A stretch of DNA of 64,000 nucleotides from Sphingomonas populi (GTDB taxonomy: Bacteria; Pseudomonadota; Alphaproteobacteria; Sphingomonadales; Sphingomonadaceae), in contig NZ_SGIS01000007.1 of assembly GCF_004208535.1 (NCBI RefSeq), positions 17,701 through 81,700 on the forward strand, read 5' to 3'. The position numbers were made by a program, and so were the translations under genes. A model generated the notes under the pieces. That model was not told where the DNA came from. It did not search any database and saw nothing but the letters and a program-made list of their open reading frames with translations. Below are positions 19,110 to 29,683 of the stretch, one piece after another (positions within the stretch are counted from its first letter, which is position 1; the number at the start of each line of letters is the position of its first letter).

Positions 19110-20573
19110 CTATTTCTTCGACGTATCCCCGCCACGCCACGCGCGTTCGAACGGCAACCGCCATGCGTGCGGCGCGATCAACTGGTGGATCGACTTCGGC
19201 CCCCACGAACCCGGCTCGTACAGCCGGACCGGCGGCGGATTTTCGAGCAACGGCGTCGAGACCTGCCACAGCCGCTCGATCCCCTCGGCGGTGGTGAACA
19301 AGGTACGGTCGCCGCGCATCGCATCGAGGATCAGGCGCTCATAGGCTTCGAGCACCTCGTCGATCCGCCCGGTCTCCTGCAACGCGAACTGCATGCTGAG
19401 TTTATCGAGCCGCATGCCCGGCCCGGGCCGCTTGCCATAGAAGGACAAAGACACGCGCGAGGCGTCGGCGAGGTCGAAGGTGAGGTGATCCGGCCCCTGC
19501 GAGCCGACGCCCGATCCGGCCGGGAACATGCTCTTGGGCGGTTCACGGAACGCGATCGAGATGATGCGCTGCCCCTCGGCCAGCTTCTTGCCGGTGCGCA
19601 GGAAGAACGGCACGCCCGCCCAGCGCCAGTTATCGATCTGGCACTTCAGCGCGATGAAGGTCTCGGTATCCGATTCGGGATCGACACCCTCTTCCTGCCG
19701 GTAGCCGGTATATTGCCCGCGCACGACGTTCTGCGGATCGAGCGGGAGCATCGAGCGGAAGACCTTGTTCTTCTCCTCGCTGATCGGGCCGGGTTCGAGC
19801 GCGGTCGGCGGCTCCATCGCCATGAAGGCGAGGATCTGGAACAGGTGCGTCACCACCATGTCGCGAAACGCGCCGGTGCTTTCGTAAAAGCCGATGCGCT
19901 TGCCCAGGCCCAGCGTCTCGGGAACGTCGATCTGGACGTGATCGATGAAGTTGCGGTTCCAGATCGGTTCGAACAGGCCGTTGGCGAAACGGAAGGCGAG
20001 GATGTTTTGCGCCGGTTCCTTGCCGAGGAAATGGTCGATGCGGAAAATCTGCTCCTCGGCGAAAATCTCATGGAGTTTGGCGTTGAGATCGACCGCGCTG
20101 GCGAGATCGGTGCCGAACGGCTTCTCCATGACGACGCGCGAATTCTCGACCAGCCCGGCGGCGCCGAGCATTCGCGCGCTCGACAAGGCGGCGTTGGGCG
20201 GGACGCTGAGATAGTGGAGCCGGCGGCTCTCGGTGCCGAGGCTCTGTTCGGCGGCGAGCACCACTTCGCGCAGCTTTTCCGGGCCGGCGGCGATCGGCAG
20301 GTAGTCCAGCAACGCGGCGAAGCTTGTCCATTCGGCATCGTCGATCGGCCGGGTGCGGAACTCATCGAGCGCGGCGCGGGTGAAGGTGCGGAACGCTTCG
20401 GCATCCATCTCGTCGAGCGACATGCCGATGATTCTGCAATCGGGGATGAAGCCTTCACTGACGAGGTGGAACAGCCCCGGCAGCAGCTTGCGCCGCGAAA
20501 GATCGCCGGTCGCGCCGATCAGCACCACCACCTGCGGGTATTTCGGACCGACCGAGAGGGAAGCTTTCGACAT
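19110..20573 (-). CDS. zwf: Glucose-6-phosphate 1-dehydrogenase
   Basis: Zwf oxidises glucose 6-phosphate to 6-phosphogluconolactone with NAD(P)+, the entry to the Entner-Doudoroff and pentose phosphate routes. The nucleotide fold GATGDLSRRKLLP is at about 19-31, and the active-site motif RIDHFLGKE is intact. At 487 residues it is full length. The ATG at 20573 is preceded by AGAGGA with good spacing; longer in-frame starts are rejected. No pgl, edd or eda genes follow. The MATE gene lies 36 bases downstream on the same strand. Confidence 0.97.
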   Translation of the reverse strand: MSKASLSVGPKYPQVVVLIGATGDLSRRKLLPGLFHLVSEGFIPDCRIIGMSLDEMDAEAFRTFTRAALDEFRTRPIDDAEWTSFAALLDYLPIAAGPEKLREVVLAAEQSLGTESRRLHYLSVPPNAALSSARMLGAAGLVENSRVVMEKPFGTDLASAVDLNAKLHEIFAEEQIFRIDHFLGKEPAQNILAFRFANGLFEPIWNRNFIDHVQIDVPETLGLGKRIGFYESTGAFRDMVVTHLFQILAFMAMEPPTALEPGPISEEKNKVFRSMLPLDPQNVVRGQYTGYRQEEGVDPESDTETFIALKCQIDNWRWAGVPFFLRTGKKLAEGQRIISIAFREPPKSMFPAGSGVGSQGPDHLTFDLADASRVSLSFYGKRPGPGMRLDKLSMQFALQETGRIDEVLEAYERLILDAMRGDRTLFTTAEGIERLWQVSTPLLENPPPVRLYEPGSWGPKSIHQLIAPHAWRLPFERAWRGGDTSKK

Positions 20574-20669
20574 GGGTATCCTCTTCAAAGAAACCGCCCA
20601 ACGCACCCTCGCCCGATCGGATGCATGTCGCATCTCCGGCAGCCCTTGGAGCGTATCACTTACGGCAGA

Positions 20670-21557
20670 TCAATCGGGATTCGGCCCGTGTGGGAACTGT
20701 GCGACCAGGAATTCGAGCACCGCGCGCACCCGCACCGGCATACGCAGGCGGGCGTAGCGGTGTGTTACCGAAAGCGTCAGCGGGGCGATGTCACACCCGG
20801 ACAACACCGGATGCAGCACGCCGCGCGCGAGATCGCCGCTGACCTGAATGTGCGGTAGCAGCCCGATACCGAGTCCGCTCGCCACCGCGCGGTACACGGC
20901 TTCGCTGCTGTTGGCGCGAAACGGGCCGCCCACGCGCAACGGCTGGCCGGCGATGTCCCATGTCGCGCGCGCCGGCCCATAGCCATACGCGATACAGGCG
21001 TGCGCGAGCAGATCGGCGGGGGTGGCCGGCGCGCCGTGCGCGGCGAGATAGGCAGGCGCCGCGACCAGCACACGCGCGATCTGCCCGAGTGGGCTGGCAT
21101 ATGCCGCCTCCGGTGCAGGATCGCCGACCCGCACCGCAAGATCGAGCCCGGCTTCGTCGAGCGTGTCCTGCCAGTCGGCGATCGCGAATTCGATCCGCAG
21201 ATCGGGGTGCTGCGCGTGCAGCCCGACGATCCGCTCCGCATAATGCAGCCCCAGCGCAGTGGTAACGCCGACGCGCACCACGCCCCGCGCCCGCGCCTCC
21301 CCGCCGAGATCGGCCTCGGCATGGTCGATCTCCTCGATCACGGCACGGGCATGGTCGAGCAGCCGCTCGCCCTCGCGCGTCAACGCCAGCCGCCGGGTCG
21401 TGCGCAGCAGCAGCCGCGTGCCGAAATGCGCTTCGAGTTGATCGATACGGCGCGCAATCGTGGTATGGCTGGCATGGCTCTGCGCGGCGACGGTCGAAAA
21501 GTTCAGCCGTTCGGCGACATGCACAAACGTGCGGAGGTTCTGAACGAGATCAGACAT
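20670..21557 (-). CDS. LysR family transcriptional regulator
   Basis: The 295-residue protein has the LysR winged helix at about 1-60 (LRTFVHVAERLNFSTVAAQ, then IARRIDQLEAHFGTRLLLRTTR), followed by an effector-binding domain at about 88-290. Start is ATG 21557; a GTG two codons upstream is in frame. It is divergent from the CoA-transferase gene at 21668, so control of that gene by a small carboxylate or its CoA ester is likely but unproven. It also lies upstream of zwf on the same strand, 96 bases away. Confidence 0.92.
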   Translation of the reverse strand: MSDLVQNLRTFVHVAERLNFSTVAAQSHASHTTIARRIDQLEAHFGTRLLLRTTRRLALTREGERLLDHARAVIEEIDHAEADLGGEARARGVVRVGVTTALGLHYAERIVGLHAQHPDLRIEFAIADWQDTLDEAGLDLAVRVGDPAPEAAYASPLGQIARVLVAAPAYLAAHGAPATPADLLAHACIAYGYGPARATWDIAGQPLRVGGPFRANSSEAVYRAVASGLGIGLLPHIQVSGDLARGVLHPVLSGCDIAPLTLSVTHRYARLRMPVRVRAVLEFLVAQFPHGPNPD

Positions 21558-21579
21558 TCGCACGCATTTCGCACAAGTG

Positions 21580-23182
<1,603 letters not shown>

Positions 23183-23188
23183 TCGAAC

Positions 23189-25855
23189 TCAGTCGAGGTT
23201 AGGCCGCAACCAGCGCTTCGCGGTGTCCAGATCGACGCCGCGCCGCGTGGCATAATCGGTCACCTGATCCGCGCCGATCCGCGCGACGCCGAAATACTCC
23301 GCCTGCGGGTGGCCGAAATAGAAGCCCGACACCGCCGCCGTCGGCAGCATCGCGAAGCTCTCGGTCAGCGTCGCCCCGGTCGCGTGGTGCGCGTCGAGCA
23401 TCTTGAACAGCATCGTCTTGAGGCTGTGCTCGGGGCAGGCGGGATAGCCCGGCGCGGGGCGGATGCCGCGATATTGCTCGCGGATCAGCGCTTCGTTGGT
23501 GAGCTGCTCGTCGGGCGCATAGCCCCACAAGTCCTGCCGGACATGCTGGTGCAGCCGCTCGGCGAACGCCTCGGCGAGACGATCGGCGAGCGCTTTGAGC
23601 AGGATGTCCGAATAATCGTCGATCGCCGCCTTGAACTTGGCCAGATGCGGCTCGATGCCGTGGATCGAGACCGCGAAGCCGCCGATCCAGTCGCCCTTGG
23701 TGTCGATGAAATCGGCCAGGCACATATTGGCGCGGCCCTCCCGCTTGGCGATCTGCTGGCGCAGGAACGGCAGGCGGAACACGTCGGTGCCATCGACGAG
23801 GTTGAGCATGTCGAGCCCGATCAGCTCGTCGGCGTTGAAATCGCCCTTGGTGTCGACGATCACGTCGTCTTCATGGCGCGCGCAGACCCACAGCCCGGCG
23901 ACGCCGCGCGCGGTGAGCCACTTTTCCTCGATGATCCGGTCGAGCATCTTCTGCGCATCGGCGAACAGCGAGCGCGCGCTTTCGCCGACGATCTTGTCGT
24001 CGAGGATCGCCGGGTAATTGCCGGCCAGTTCCCATGCGCGGAAGAACGGCGTCCAGTCGATCAGCTCGCGCAGATCGGCCAAGTCCCAGTCGCGGAACAC
24101 ATGCACGCCGGGTTTGAGCGGCGCGGCGGGCTTCAGCGCCATATCGGCGGCGAACGGATTGGCGCGCGCCTTGGCGAGCGGCAGCAGGTCGTTCTGGCCC
24201 TTGTTGGCGCGCGCGATGCGAACCGCTTCGTACTCCGCCGCAGTCTTGGCGACGAACGCGTCTTTCTGCGTGTCGCTGACCAACGTCGAGGCGACACCGA
24301 CCGCGCGGCTCGCGTCGAGGACGTGAACGACCGGGCCGTCATAGGCCGGCGCGATGCGCAACGCGGTGTGGACCTTCGAGGTGGTCGCGCCGCCGATCAG
24401 CAGCGGCATGGTGAAGCCGGCGCGCTTCATTTCCTCGGCGACGGTGACCATCTCGTCGAGGCTCGGCGTGATGAGGCCCGACAGGCCGATCATGTCGGCG
24501 TCATTCTCGTTCGCCGCCTTGAGGATGTCGCTCCACGGCACCATCACGCCCATGTCGACCACGTCGAAGCCATTGCACTGGAGCACGACGCCGACGATGT
24601 TCTTGCCGATATCATGCACGTCGCCCTTGACGGTCGCCATGATGATCTTGCCCTTGCCGCGCGCGCCCGGCTCCTTCGCCGCCTCGATGAAGGGCAGCAG
24701 ATGCGCGACCGCCTTCTTCATCACGCGCGCCGACTTGACGACTTGCGGCAGGAACATCTTGCCCGATCCGAACAGGTCACCGACGACGTTCATGCCGTCC
24801 ATCAGCGGGCCTTCGATCACCTCGATCGGGCGCGGGAAAAGCTGACGGCATTCCTCGGTATCGTCGACCACGTACATGTCGATGCCCTTGACGAGCGCAT
24901 GTTCGAGCCGCTTGGCGACCGGCCAGCCACGCCATTCCTCGGCGGCCTTTTCCGCCACCGCATCGGTGCCACGGAAGCGCTCGGCGAGCGCGATGAGGCG
25001 TTCGGTCGGCGTCTCGTCGGGCTTGCGCTGCGGGCGGTTGAGGATGACGTCCTCGCACGCTTCGCGCAGGTCAGGATCGATATCGTCATAGATGTCGAGC
25101 TGGCCGGCATTGACGATCGCCATGTCGAGACCGGCGGGGATCGCGTGGTAGAGGAACACCGAATGCATCGCGCGGCGCACCGGCTCGTTGCCGCGAAACG
25201 AGAAGCTCAAATTCGACAGCCCGCCCGAGAAATGGACGTGCGGGCAGCGCTTTTTGATCTCTTTCACCGCCTCGATGAAATCGACGCCGTAATTGTTATG
25301 CTCCTCGATGCCGGTCGCGACCGCGAACACGTTGGCGTCGAAGATGATGTCCTCAGGGGGAAAGCCGATCGTCATCAGCAGCTTGTACGCGCGCTCGCAA
25401 ATCTCGATCTTGCGCGCCTGCGTGTCGGCTTGCCCCGCCTCGTCGAACGCCATCACGACGACGGCGGCGCCATAGGCCATGCACAGCCGCGCTTCCTTGA
25501 GGAACTTCTCCTCGCCCTCCTTCATGCTGATCGAATTGACGATCGGCTTGCCGCTCACGCATTTCAGCCCGGCCTCGATCACCGACCATTTCGACGAATC
25601 GACCATGAACGGGATGCGCGCGATGTCCGGCTCGGCGGCGATCAGCTTGAGGAAGGTCGTCATGGCATGCTCGGCATCGAGCAGCCCCTCGTCCATGTTG
25701 ACGTCGAGCACCTGCGCGCCGCTCTCGACCTGCTGGCGCGCGACCTCGATCGCGGCAGGGTAATCGCCCGCCATGATGAGCTTCTTGAAGCGCGCCGAGC
25801 CGGTGACGTTGGTGCGCTCGCCGATGTTGACGAAGGAGGTGGAGAGGTTGGTCAT
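23189..25855 (-). CDS. metH: Cobalamin-dependent methionine synthase, C-terminal polypeptide (folate, B12 and activation domains)
   Basis: This 888-residue chain starts with the pterin/methyl-folate domain ([16 protein letters not shown] at the N-terminus, [16 protein letters not shown]). The B12-binding module follows with DVHDIGKNI at 412-420; His414 would be the lower cobalt ligand. The S-adenosylmethionine activation domain forms the last ~330 residues ([12 protein letters not shown]). It lacks the homocysteine-binding domain, which is encoded by the gene at 26001-27047. Together they carry out methyl transfer from methyl-tetrahydrofolate to homocysteine. A palindromic repeat separates the two genes. 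Convergent with the CoA-transferase gene. Confidence 0.96.
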   Translation of the reverse strand: MTNLSTSFVNIGERTNVTGSARFKKLIMAGDYPAAIEVARQQVESGAQVLDVNMDEGLLDAEHAMTTFLKLIAAEPDIARIPFMVDSSKWSVIEAGLKCVSGKPIVNSISMKEGEEKFLKEARLCMAYGAAVVVMAFDEAGQADTQARKIEICERAYKLLMTIGFPPEDIIFDANVFAVATGIEEHNNYGVDFIEAVKEIKKRCPHVHFSGGLSNLSFSFRGNEPVRRAMHSVFLYHAIPAGLDMAIVNAGQLDIYDDIDPDLREACEDVILNRPQRKPDETPTERLIALAERFRGTDAVAEKAAEEWRGWPVAKRLEHALVKGIDMYVVDDTEECRQLFPRPIEVIEGPLMDGMNVVGDLFGSGKMFLPQVVKSARVMKKAVAHLLPFIEAAKEPGARGKGKIIMATVKGDVHDIGKNIVGVVLQCNGFDVVDMGVMVPWSDILKAANENDADMIGLSGLITPSLDEMVTVAEEMKRAGFTMPLLIGGATTSKVHTALRIAPAYDGPVVHVLDASRAVGVASTLVSDTQKDAFVAKTAAEYEAVRIARANKGQNDLLPLAKARANPFAADMALKPAAPLKPGVHVFRDWDLADLRELIDWTPFFRAWELAGNYPAILDDKIVGESARSLFADAQKMLDRIIEEKWLTARGVAGLWVCARHEDDVIVDTKGDFNADELIGLDMLNLVDGTDVFRLPFLRQQIAKREGRANMCLADFIDTKGDWIGGFAVSIHGIEPHLAKFKAAIDDYSDILLKALADRLAEAFAERLHQHVRQDLWGYAPDEQLTNEALIREQYRGIRPAPGYPACPEHSLKTMLFKMLDAHHATGATLTESFAMLPTAAVSGFYFGHPQAEYFGVARIGADQVTDYATRRGVDLDTAKRWLRPNLD

Positions 25856-25872
25856 CGGTTCTTTCTTCTTCT

Positions 25873-25995
25873 CCCTCTCCCCGCTTGCGGGGAGAGGGTC
25901 GGGGAGAGGGGCAGTTCGATACGATGTCGCTCGGGACTGCCCCTCTCCCGACCTCGCTGCGCTCGGCCACCCTCTCCCCGCAAGCGGGGAGAGGG
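25873..25995. repeat. Palindromic repeat between the two metH genes, 'CCCTCTCCCC' family
   Basis: Two copies of a hairpin (CCCTCTCCCCGC with its complement, TTGC/CAAG loops) sit at 25873-25898 and 25970-25995, with a nested inverted pair GGGGAGAGGGGCAGT / ACTGCCCCTCTCCC. Very GC-rich structure would form in the operon mRNA between the metH parts. Confidence 0.85.
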
Positions 25996-26000
25996 CGAAA

Positions 26001-27047
26001 TCATCCCGCCATCGTCATCGGCTCCAGCCCGGCGAGCCGCGTCACCACCGGAGGCTTGGGGAGCGCGCGGGGCGGCAGGCCGGCGACGGCGCGGGCGATT
26101 TCGGCGATGTGCGCGGGGGTCGAGCCGCAGCAGCCGCCGAGGATGTTGACCTGGCCTGCGTCGGCCCATTCCTTGACCAGCCCGGCGGTCGTCTCGGGCA
26201 TCTCGTCATACGCGCCGAGTTCGTTGGGCAGGCCCGCGTTGGGATAGACCATGATGAGCGTGTCGGCGATCGCGCTGAGCGTCTTGACGTGCGGGCGAAG
26301 CTGCTCGGCGCCGAACGAGCAGTTGAGCCCGATCGTCACCGGCCGCGCGTGGCGCACCGCATGCCAGAACGCCTCGACCGTGTGGCCCGACAGGTTGCGG
26401 CCCGACAGGTCGGTCAGCGTCATCGAGAGCATGATCGGCACATCGCGCCCAAGCGCATCGCCAGCCTCGATCGCGGCCATGATGCCGGCCTTGGCATTGA
26501 GCGTATCGAATACCGTCTCGATCAGGATGAAATCGGCACCGCCTTCGAGCAGCGCGTCGGTCTGCTCGCGGTACACGGCCTTGAGGTAATCGAAGTCGAT
26601 CTCGCGGAAACCCGGATCGTTAACGTCTGGCGAGAGCGACAGGGTCTTGTTGGTCGGCCCGACTGCCCCGGCGACGAAGCGCGGGCGACCGTCCTTCGCC
26701 TGATATTCGTCGGCGATGCGGCGCGCGAGCCGAGCGCTCTGGATGTTGATGTCCTTGACCAGCGCCTCTGCGCCGTAATCGGCCTGGCTGATGACATTGG
26801 CCGAGAAGGTGTTGGTCTCGGCGATGTCGGCGCCCGCTTCGAAATAGGCGCGGTGGATCGTCTCGGGCACTTCCGGCTTGGACAGCGCGAGGATGTCGTT
26901 GTTGCCCTTCTGGTCCTTCGACAGCCCGAGATTACCGGCGTAATCGGCCTCGGAGAGCTTCCAGTTCTGGATCTCTGTGCCGAACGCGCCGTCGGTGATG
27001 AGGATTCGCTTGGCGGCCTCGGCGAGCAGGGATTGGCGTGGGGTCAT
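26001..27047 (-). CDS. metH: Methionine synthase, homocysteine S-methyltransferase subunit (N-terminal part)
   Basis: The 348-residue protein is the stand-alone homocysteine-binding domain of MetH. It begins [10 protein letters not shown] after a short leader and has the three zinc-binding cysteines at 243 (GLNCSFG) and 306-307 (GGCCGSTP). Zinc activates homocysteine for methyl transfer from cobalamin held by the partner protein. AAGGA lies about eight bases before the ATG at 27047, just outside a repeat. Splitting here is a recognised arrangement in some alphaproteobacteria. The alternative, an independent betaine- or SMM-type methyltransferase, is unlikely because the rest of MetH follows directly. 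Confidence 0.94.
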   Translation of the reverse strand: MTPRQSLLAEAAKRILITDGAFGTEIQNWKLSEADYAGNLGLSKDQKGNNDILALSKPEVPETIHRAYFEAGADIAETNTFSANVISQADYGAEALVKDINIQSARLARRIADEYQAKDGRPRFVAGAVGPTNKTLSLSPDVNDPGFREIDFDYLKAVYREQTDALLEGGADFILIETVFDTLNAKAGIMAAIEAGDALGRDVPIMLSMTLTDLSGRNLSGHTVEAFWHAVRHARPVTIGLNCSFGAEQLRPHVKTLSAIADTLIMVYPNAGLPNELGAYDEMPETTAGLVKEWADAGQVNILGGCCGSTPAHIAEIARAVAGLPPRALPKPPVVTRLAGLEPMTMAG

Positions 27048-27060
27048 CGTCTTTTCCTTC

Positions 27061-27159
27061 TCCCCTCCCGTTTACGGGAGGGGTCGGGGGAGGGCTTGTC
27101 GGAGGAGCGTCCGTCCGTGGACAGGCCCTCCCCTAACCCCTCCCGCAAGCGGGAGGGGA
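27061..27159. repeat. Palindromic repeat between metF and metH, 'CCCCTCCCG' family
   Basis: CCCCTCCCG-TTTA-CGGGAGGGG and CCCCTCCCGCAAGCGGGAGGGG flank an inner inverted pair (GGGAGGGCTTGTC / GGACAGGCCCTCCC). The same unit, in the same arrangement, lies inside recF at 62586-62686. Confidence 0.88.
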
Positions 27160-27163
27160 ATGG

Positions 27164-28105
27164 TTACGCCGCGACTGCGACTTTGGCCGGCACCTTCGCG
27201 CGCAAGCCCAGCATATGGCAGATCGCGAAACTCAGTTCGGCGCGGTTGAGCGTGTAGAAATGCAGCGTCCGCACGTCGCCCGCATAAAGCTTGCGGCACA
27301 GTTCGGCGGCGAGCGTCGCGGCGATGAGCTGGCGCGCGGTGGCGTGATCCTCCAGCCCCTCGAACAGCCGGCCGAGCCATGCGGGCACTTCGGTGCCGCA
27401 CAGCGCCGACATCTTCACGATGCTGGCGAAATTGGTGACGGGCATGATGCCGGGCACCATCTCCGCGGTGATCCCCGCCGCCACCGCGCGGTCGCGGAAG
27501 CGAAAGAACGTCTCCGGTTCGAAGAAAAATTGCGTGATGCCGCGTGTCGCGCCCGCGTCGATCTTGCGCTTGAGATTGTCGAGATCATCGGAGACCCCGC
27601 GTGAATCGGGATGGCATTCGGGATAGGCGGCGACCGAAATCTCGAATGGGTGAAGCCGCTTCAGCCCCGCGACCAGATCGGCGGCGTTGGTATAGCCGTC
27701 CGGGTGCGGCACGAAGCCGTCCGCGCCCGGCGCGTCGCCACGCAGCGCGACGATGTGGCGCACGCCCGCCTGCCAATAGGCGTCGGCGATCGCGTCGATC
27801 TCGGCCTTGGACGCCTCGACACAGGTGAGGTGCGCGGCGGCTGGCATCGCCGTCTCGGCCTGGATGCGCGCGACCGTGGCGTGCGTGCGCTCACGCGTCG
27901 AGCCGCCCGCGCCGTAAGTAACCGAGACGAACCGCGGCCCGAACGGTTCGAGCGTCTTCACCGTCTCCCACAACGCCTCTTCCATCTTGGGCGTCTTGGG
28001 CGGGAAGAATTCGAACGAGACGGCGGTATCGCCCGCGACATCGGCGAACAACGGCCCCTCCAGCGCGCGGCGCGCCTCTTCGAGTTGCGAAACCGAGATC
28101 GTCAT
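27164..28105 (-). CDS. metF: Methylenetetrahydrofolate reductase
   Basis: MetF reduces 5,10-methylene-THF to 5-methyl-THF with NAD(P)H and FAD, supplying the methyl group used by MetH. The 313-residue protein has the expected TIM-barrel words: SFEFFPPKTPKMEE at about 29-42, VTYGAGGSTRERT at about 62-74 and TQFFFEPETF. The start at 28105 overlaps the stop of the arsR-methyltransferase gene as ATGA, so translation is coupled. The metH genes follow downstream on the same strand. Confidence 0.96.
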   Translation of the reverse strand: MTISVSQLEEARRALEGPLFADVAGDTAVSFEFFPPKTPKMEEALWETVKTLEPFGPRFVSVTYGAGGSTRERTHATVARIQAETAMPAAAHLTCVEASKAEIDAIADAYWQAGVRHIVALRGDAPGADGFVPHPDGYTNAADLVAGLKRLHPFEISVAAYPECHPDSRGVSDDLDNLKRKIDAGATRGITQFFFEPETFFRFRDRAVAAGITAEMVPGIMPVTNFASIVKMSALCGTEVPAWLGRLFEGLEDHATARQLIAATLAAELCRKLYAGDVRTLHFYTLNRAELSFAICHMLGLRAKVPAKVAVAA

Positions 28106-29070
28106 GCTGCCTTCACCTCATGTACAATAGTGTCCGCCTGAACCCGCTTGCGCGCCAGCCAGAGCTTCACCGTCAGTTCGCCGCCCTCCAGCGTCTCGAT
28201 CCGGTCGGGCGCGAGCCCGGCGGTGGCGAACCATGTCGCCATCTGCTCGTCCGAAAAGCCGAGCCGCGTATGCGCGTCGCGGGTGCGCAGTTCCTCGCGG
28301 TCGTGCGGGGCGAAATCGGCGATCAACAACCGTCCACCGGGGCTGAGCACGCGCGCCGCCTCGGCGATCGCGGCGCCGGGCTGCTGCGCGAAATGGAGAA
28401 CGTGGTGGACGATGGCGAGATCGGCGGCGGCGTCCGCCAGCGGCAGCGCGTAGAGATCGGCCTGGCGCAGCTCGGCATTGTCGATGCCGTGGCTCGACAG
28501 CTTCGCGCGCGCGAGGCGCAGCATCTCGGAGCTGCGGTCGATCCCCAGCGCCTGTTCGGCGCGGGCGGCGAACAGTTCGAGCATGCGGCCGGTGCCGGTG
28601 CCGATATCGATCAACTGGCCGATCCGCGCCGCGCCGATCACCCCGTCGATCGCGGCCTCGACCTGCTCCTCGGCGATGTGGAGCGAGCGGATCGCATCCC
28701 ATTCACGCGCATTCGCTTCGAACCATTGCGCCGCCGATGCCGCGCGATCGGCGCGCACCGCCGCCAGCCGGGCGGCGTCGGCGGTCGCCCAATGATCGGT
28801 CTCGACCGCGCTCCACGCGTCTAGCGCATCGGCGACCGGCGCAACGCGATCGGCCGCGCCCAGTGCGACAAACACCCAACTGCCTTCCTTGCGCCGCTCA
28901 GCGAGGCCGGCGTCGCACAGGATCTTGACGTGGCGGCTGACGCGCGGCTGGCTCTGGCCGAGCACCTGCGCGAGTTCGCCGACCGACAGTTCCATCGAGC
29001 GCAGCAGCGCGAGGATGCGCAGCCGCGTCCCGTCAGCCAGCGCACGGAAGATATCGAGAGCGATCGTCAT
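28102..29070 (-). CDS. ArsR-family regulator fused to a SAM-dependent methyltransferase
   Basis: The N-terminal ~90 residues are an ArsR winged helix (ALDIFRALADGTRLRILALL, GQSQPRVSRHVKILCDAGL). The C-terminal part, from about 120, is a class I methyltransferase (LIDIGTGTGRMLELFA; DLAIVHHVLHF; GGRLLIADF). The ArsR helix lacks the metal-binding CxC of arsenic sensors, so a metal signal is unlikely. It leads the metF-metH operon and overlaps metF by four bases. A perfect palindrome lies 14 bases upstream. I infer that it senses SAM or SAH through the second domain and controls methionine synthesis. Start may instead be ATG 29085, which lies inside the palindrome. Confidence 0.88.
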   Translation of the reverse strand: MTIALDIFRALADGTRLRILALLRSMELSVGELAQVLGQSQPRVSRHVKILCDAGLAERRKEGSWVFVALGAADRVAPVADALDAWSAVETDHWATADAARLAAVRADRAASAAQWFEANAREWDAIRSLHIAEEQVEAAIDGVIGAARIGQLIDIGTGTGRMLELFAARAEQALGIDRSSEMLRLARAKLSSHGIDNAELRQADLYALPLADAAADLAIVHHVLHFAQQPGAAIAEAARVLSPGGRLLIADFAPHDREELRTRDAHTRLGFSDEQMATWFATAGLAPDRIETLEGGELTVKLWLARKRVQADTIVHEVKAA

Positions 29071-29083
29071 GTCGGAATGAGAC

Positions 29084-29099
29084 ATAAAGATATCTTTAT
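29084..29099. promoter_or_regulatory. Perfect 16-bp palindrome ATAAAGATATCTTTAT at the met operon head
   Basis: An A/T-rich perfect dyad in otherwise GC-rich DNA, directly upstream of the arsR-methyltransferase gene. ArsR-family dimers bind such sites, and the SahR regulators of methionine genes recognise A/T-rich palindromes; assignment here is inference. It overlaps the alternative start codon at 29085. Confidence 0.7.
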
Positions 29100-29202
29100 A
29101 TCCGGTCAATGACGGTCTGCGCGCGCGGATACTTCCGGCGATTGCGCGCGTTGTCCGGCTTCGATATCGCTTCGCCAGCATTCAAGCCGGAGACCTGCCG
29201 CC

Positions 29203-29487
29203 ATGAAGAAGACCATCCTCCTCGGCGTTGCCGCCTCGCTCGCGCTCGGGGCGTGCAGCCAGAAGGCAAAGGACGAGAGTGCGCAGGCGGCCGACACGAT
29301 GACGGCCGATGCCAACGCCACCATGCGTACCGCCGCCAACAGCACCGAGGCCGCCGCCGACAAGGCGTTCGGATCGGCCGAGGCGACGCTCGACAATGCC
29401 GGCGACGCGATCGGCAACGCCGCCGACAAGGCCAAGGACAAGACCGGCCAGGCACTCAAGGATGCCGGCAATACGGTCTCGGAGTGA
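29203..29487 (+). CDS. Small lipoprotein, alanine/aspartate-rich
   Basis: A 94-residue protein with lipobox LALGAC (cysteine 18) after MKKTILLGVAASLALGAC. The mature part is a low-complexity amphipathic helix with repeated A/D/K segments, as in entericidin-like or stress-linked small lipoproteins. ATG 29203 follows the divergent arsR fusion by about 130 bases. The second lipoprotein starts 5 bases later. No enzyme function is expected. Confidence 0.82.
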   Translation: MKKTILLGVAASLALGACSQKAKDESAQAADTMTADANATMRTAANSTEAAADKAFGSAEATLDNAGDAIGNAADKAKDKTGQALKDAGNTVSE

Positions 29488-29491
29488 TCGT

Positions 29492-29683
29492 TTGAACCGC
29501 TTCCTCGGCGCGGCGGCGCTGCTGCTCGCGCTGGGCGGCTGCGGATCGGGCGGCAGCACCCCCGGCGCGATGTCCGGCAGCGAGGCACAAGCGCTCGACG
29601 ACGCGGCGGCGATGCTCGATGCGAACAGCGTCGACGCCAACGCCGCGACCATCGTCGACACCAACCAGGACGACACGCAATGA
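29492..29683 (+). CDS. Very small lipoprotein, TTG start
   Basis: 63 residues starting at TTG 29492, with GGAG seven bases before it. LNRFLGAAALLLALGGCGSG contains a clear lipobox (LGGC, cysteine at about 17). The mature part is only about 46 residues and acidic (DDAAAMLDANSVDANAAT). The stop overlaps the aldo/keto reductase ATG as ATGA, so it is the middle gene of a three-gene set. Function unknown. Confidence 0.72.
   Translation: MNRFLGAAALLLALGGCGSGGSTPGAMSGSEAQALDDAAAMLDANSVDANAATIVDTNQDDTQ

Noticed and set aside
18183..20858. A long plus-strand frame over the MATE and zwf genes
   Set aside because: It crosses two genes with intact motifs on the minus strand and shows no signal of its own.
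23309..26149. A long open reading frame on the plus strand opposite metH
   Set aside because: It is antisense to a well-conserved gene with all catalytic motifs. Its translation is arginine/histidine-rich with no domain. High GC keeps stop codons rare on the opposite strand.
28102..29070. Calling the ArsR-methyltransferase gene an arsenic-resistance regulator
   Set aside because: It lacks the metal-binding cysteines of ArsR sensors, no ars genes are present, and it is coupled to metF.
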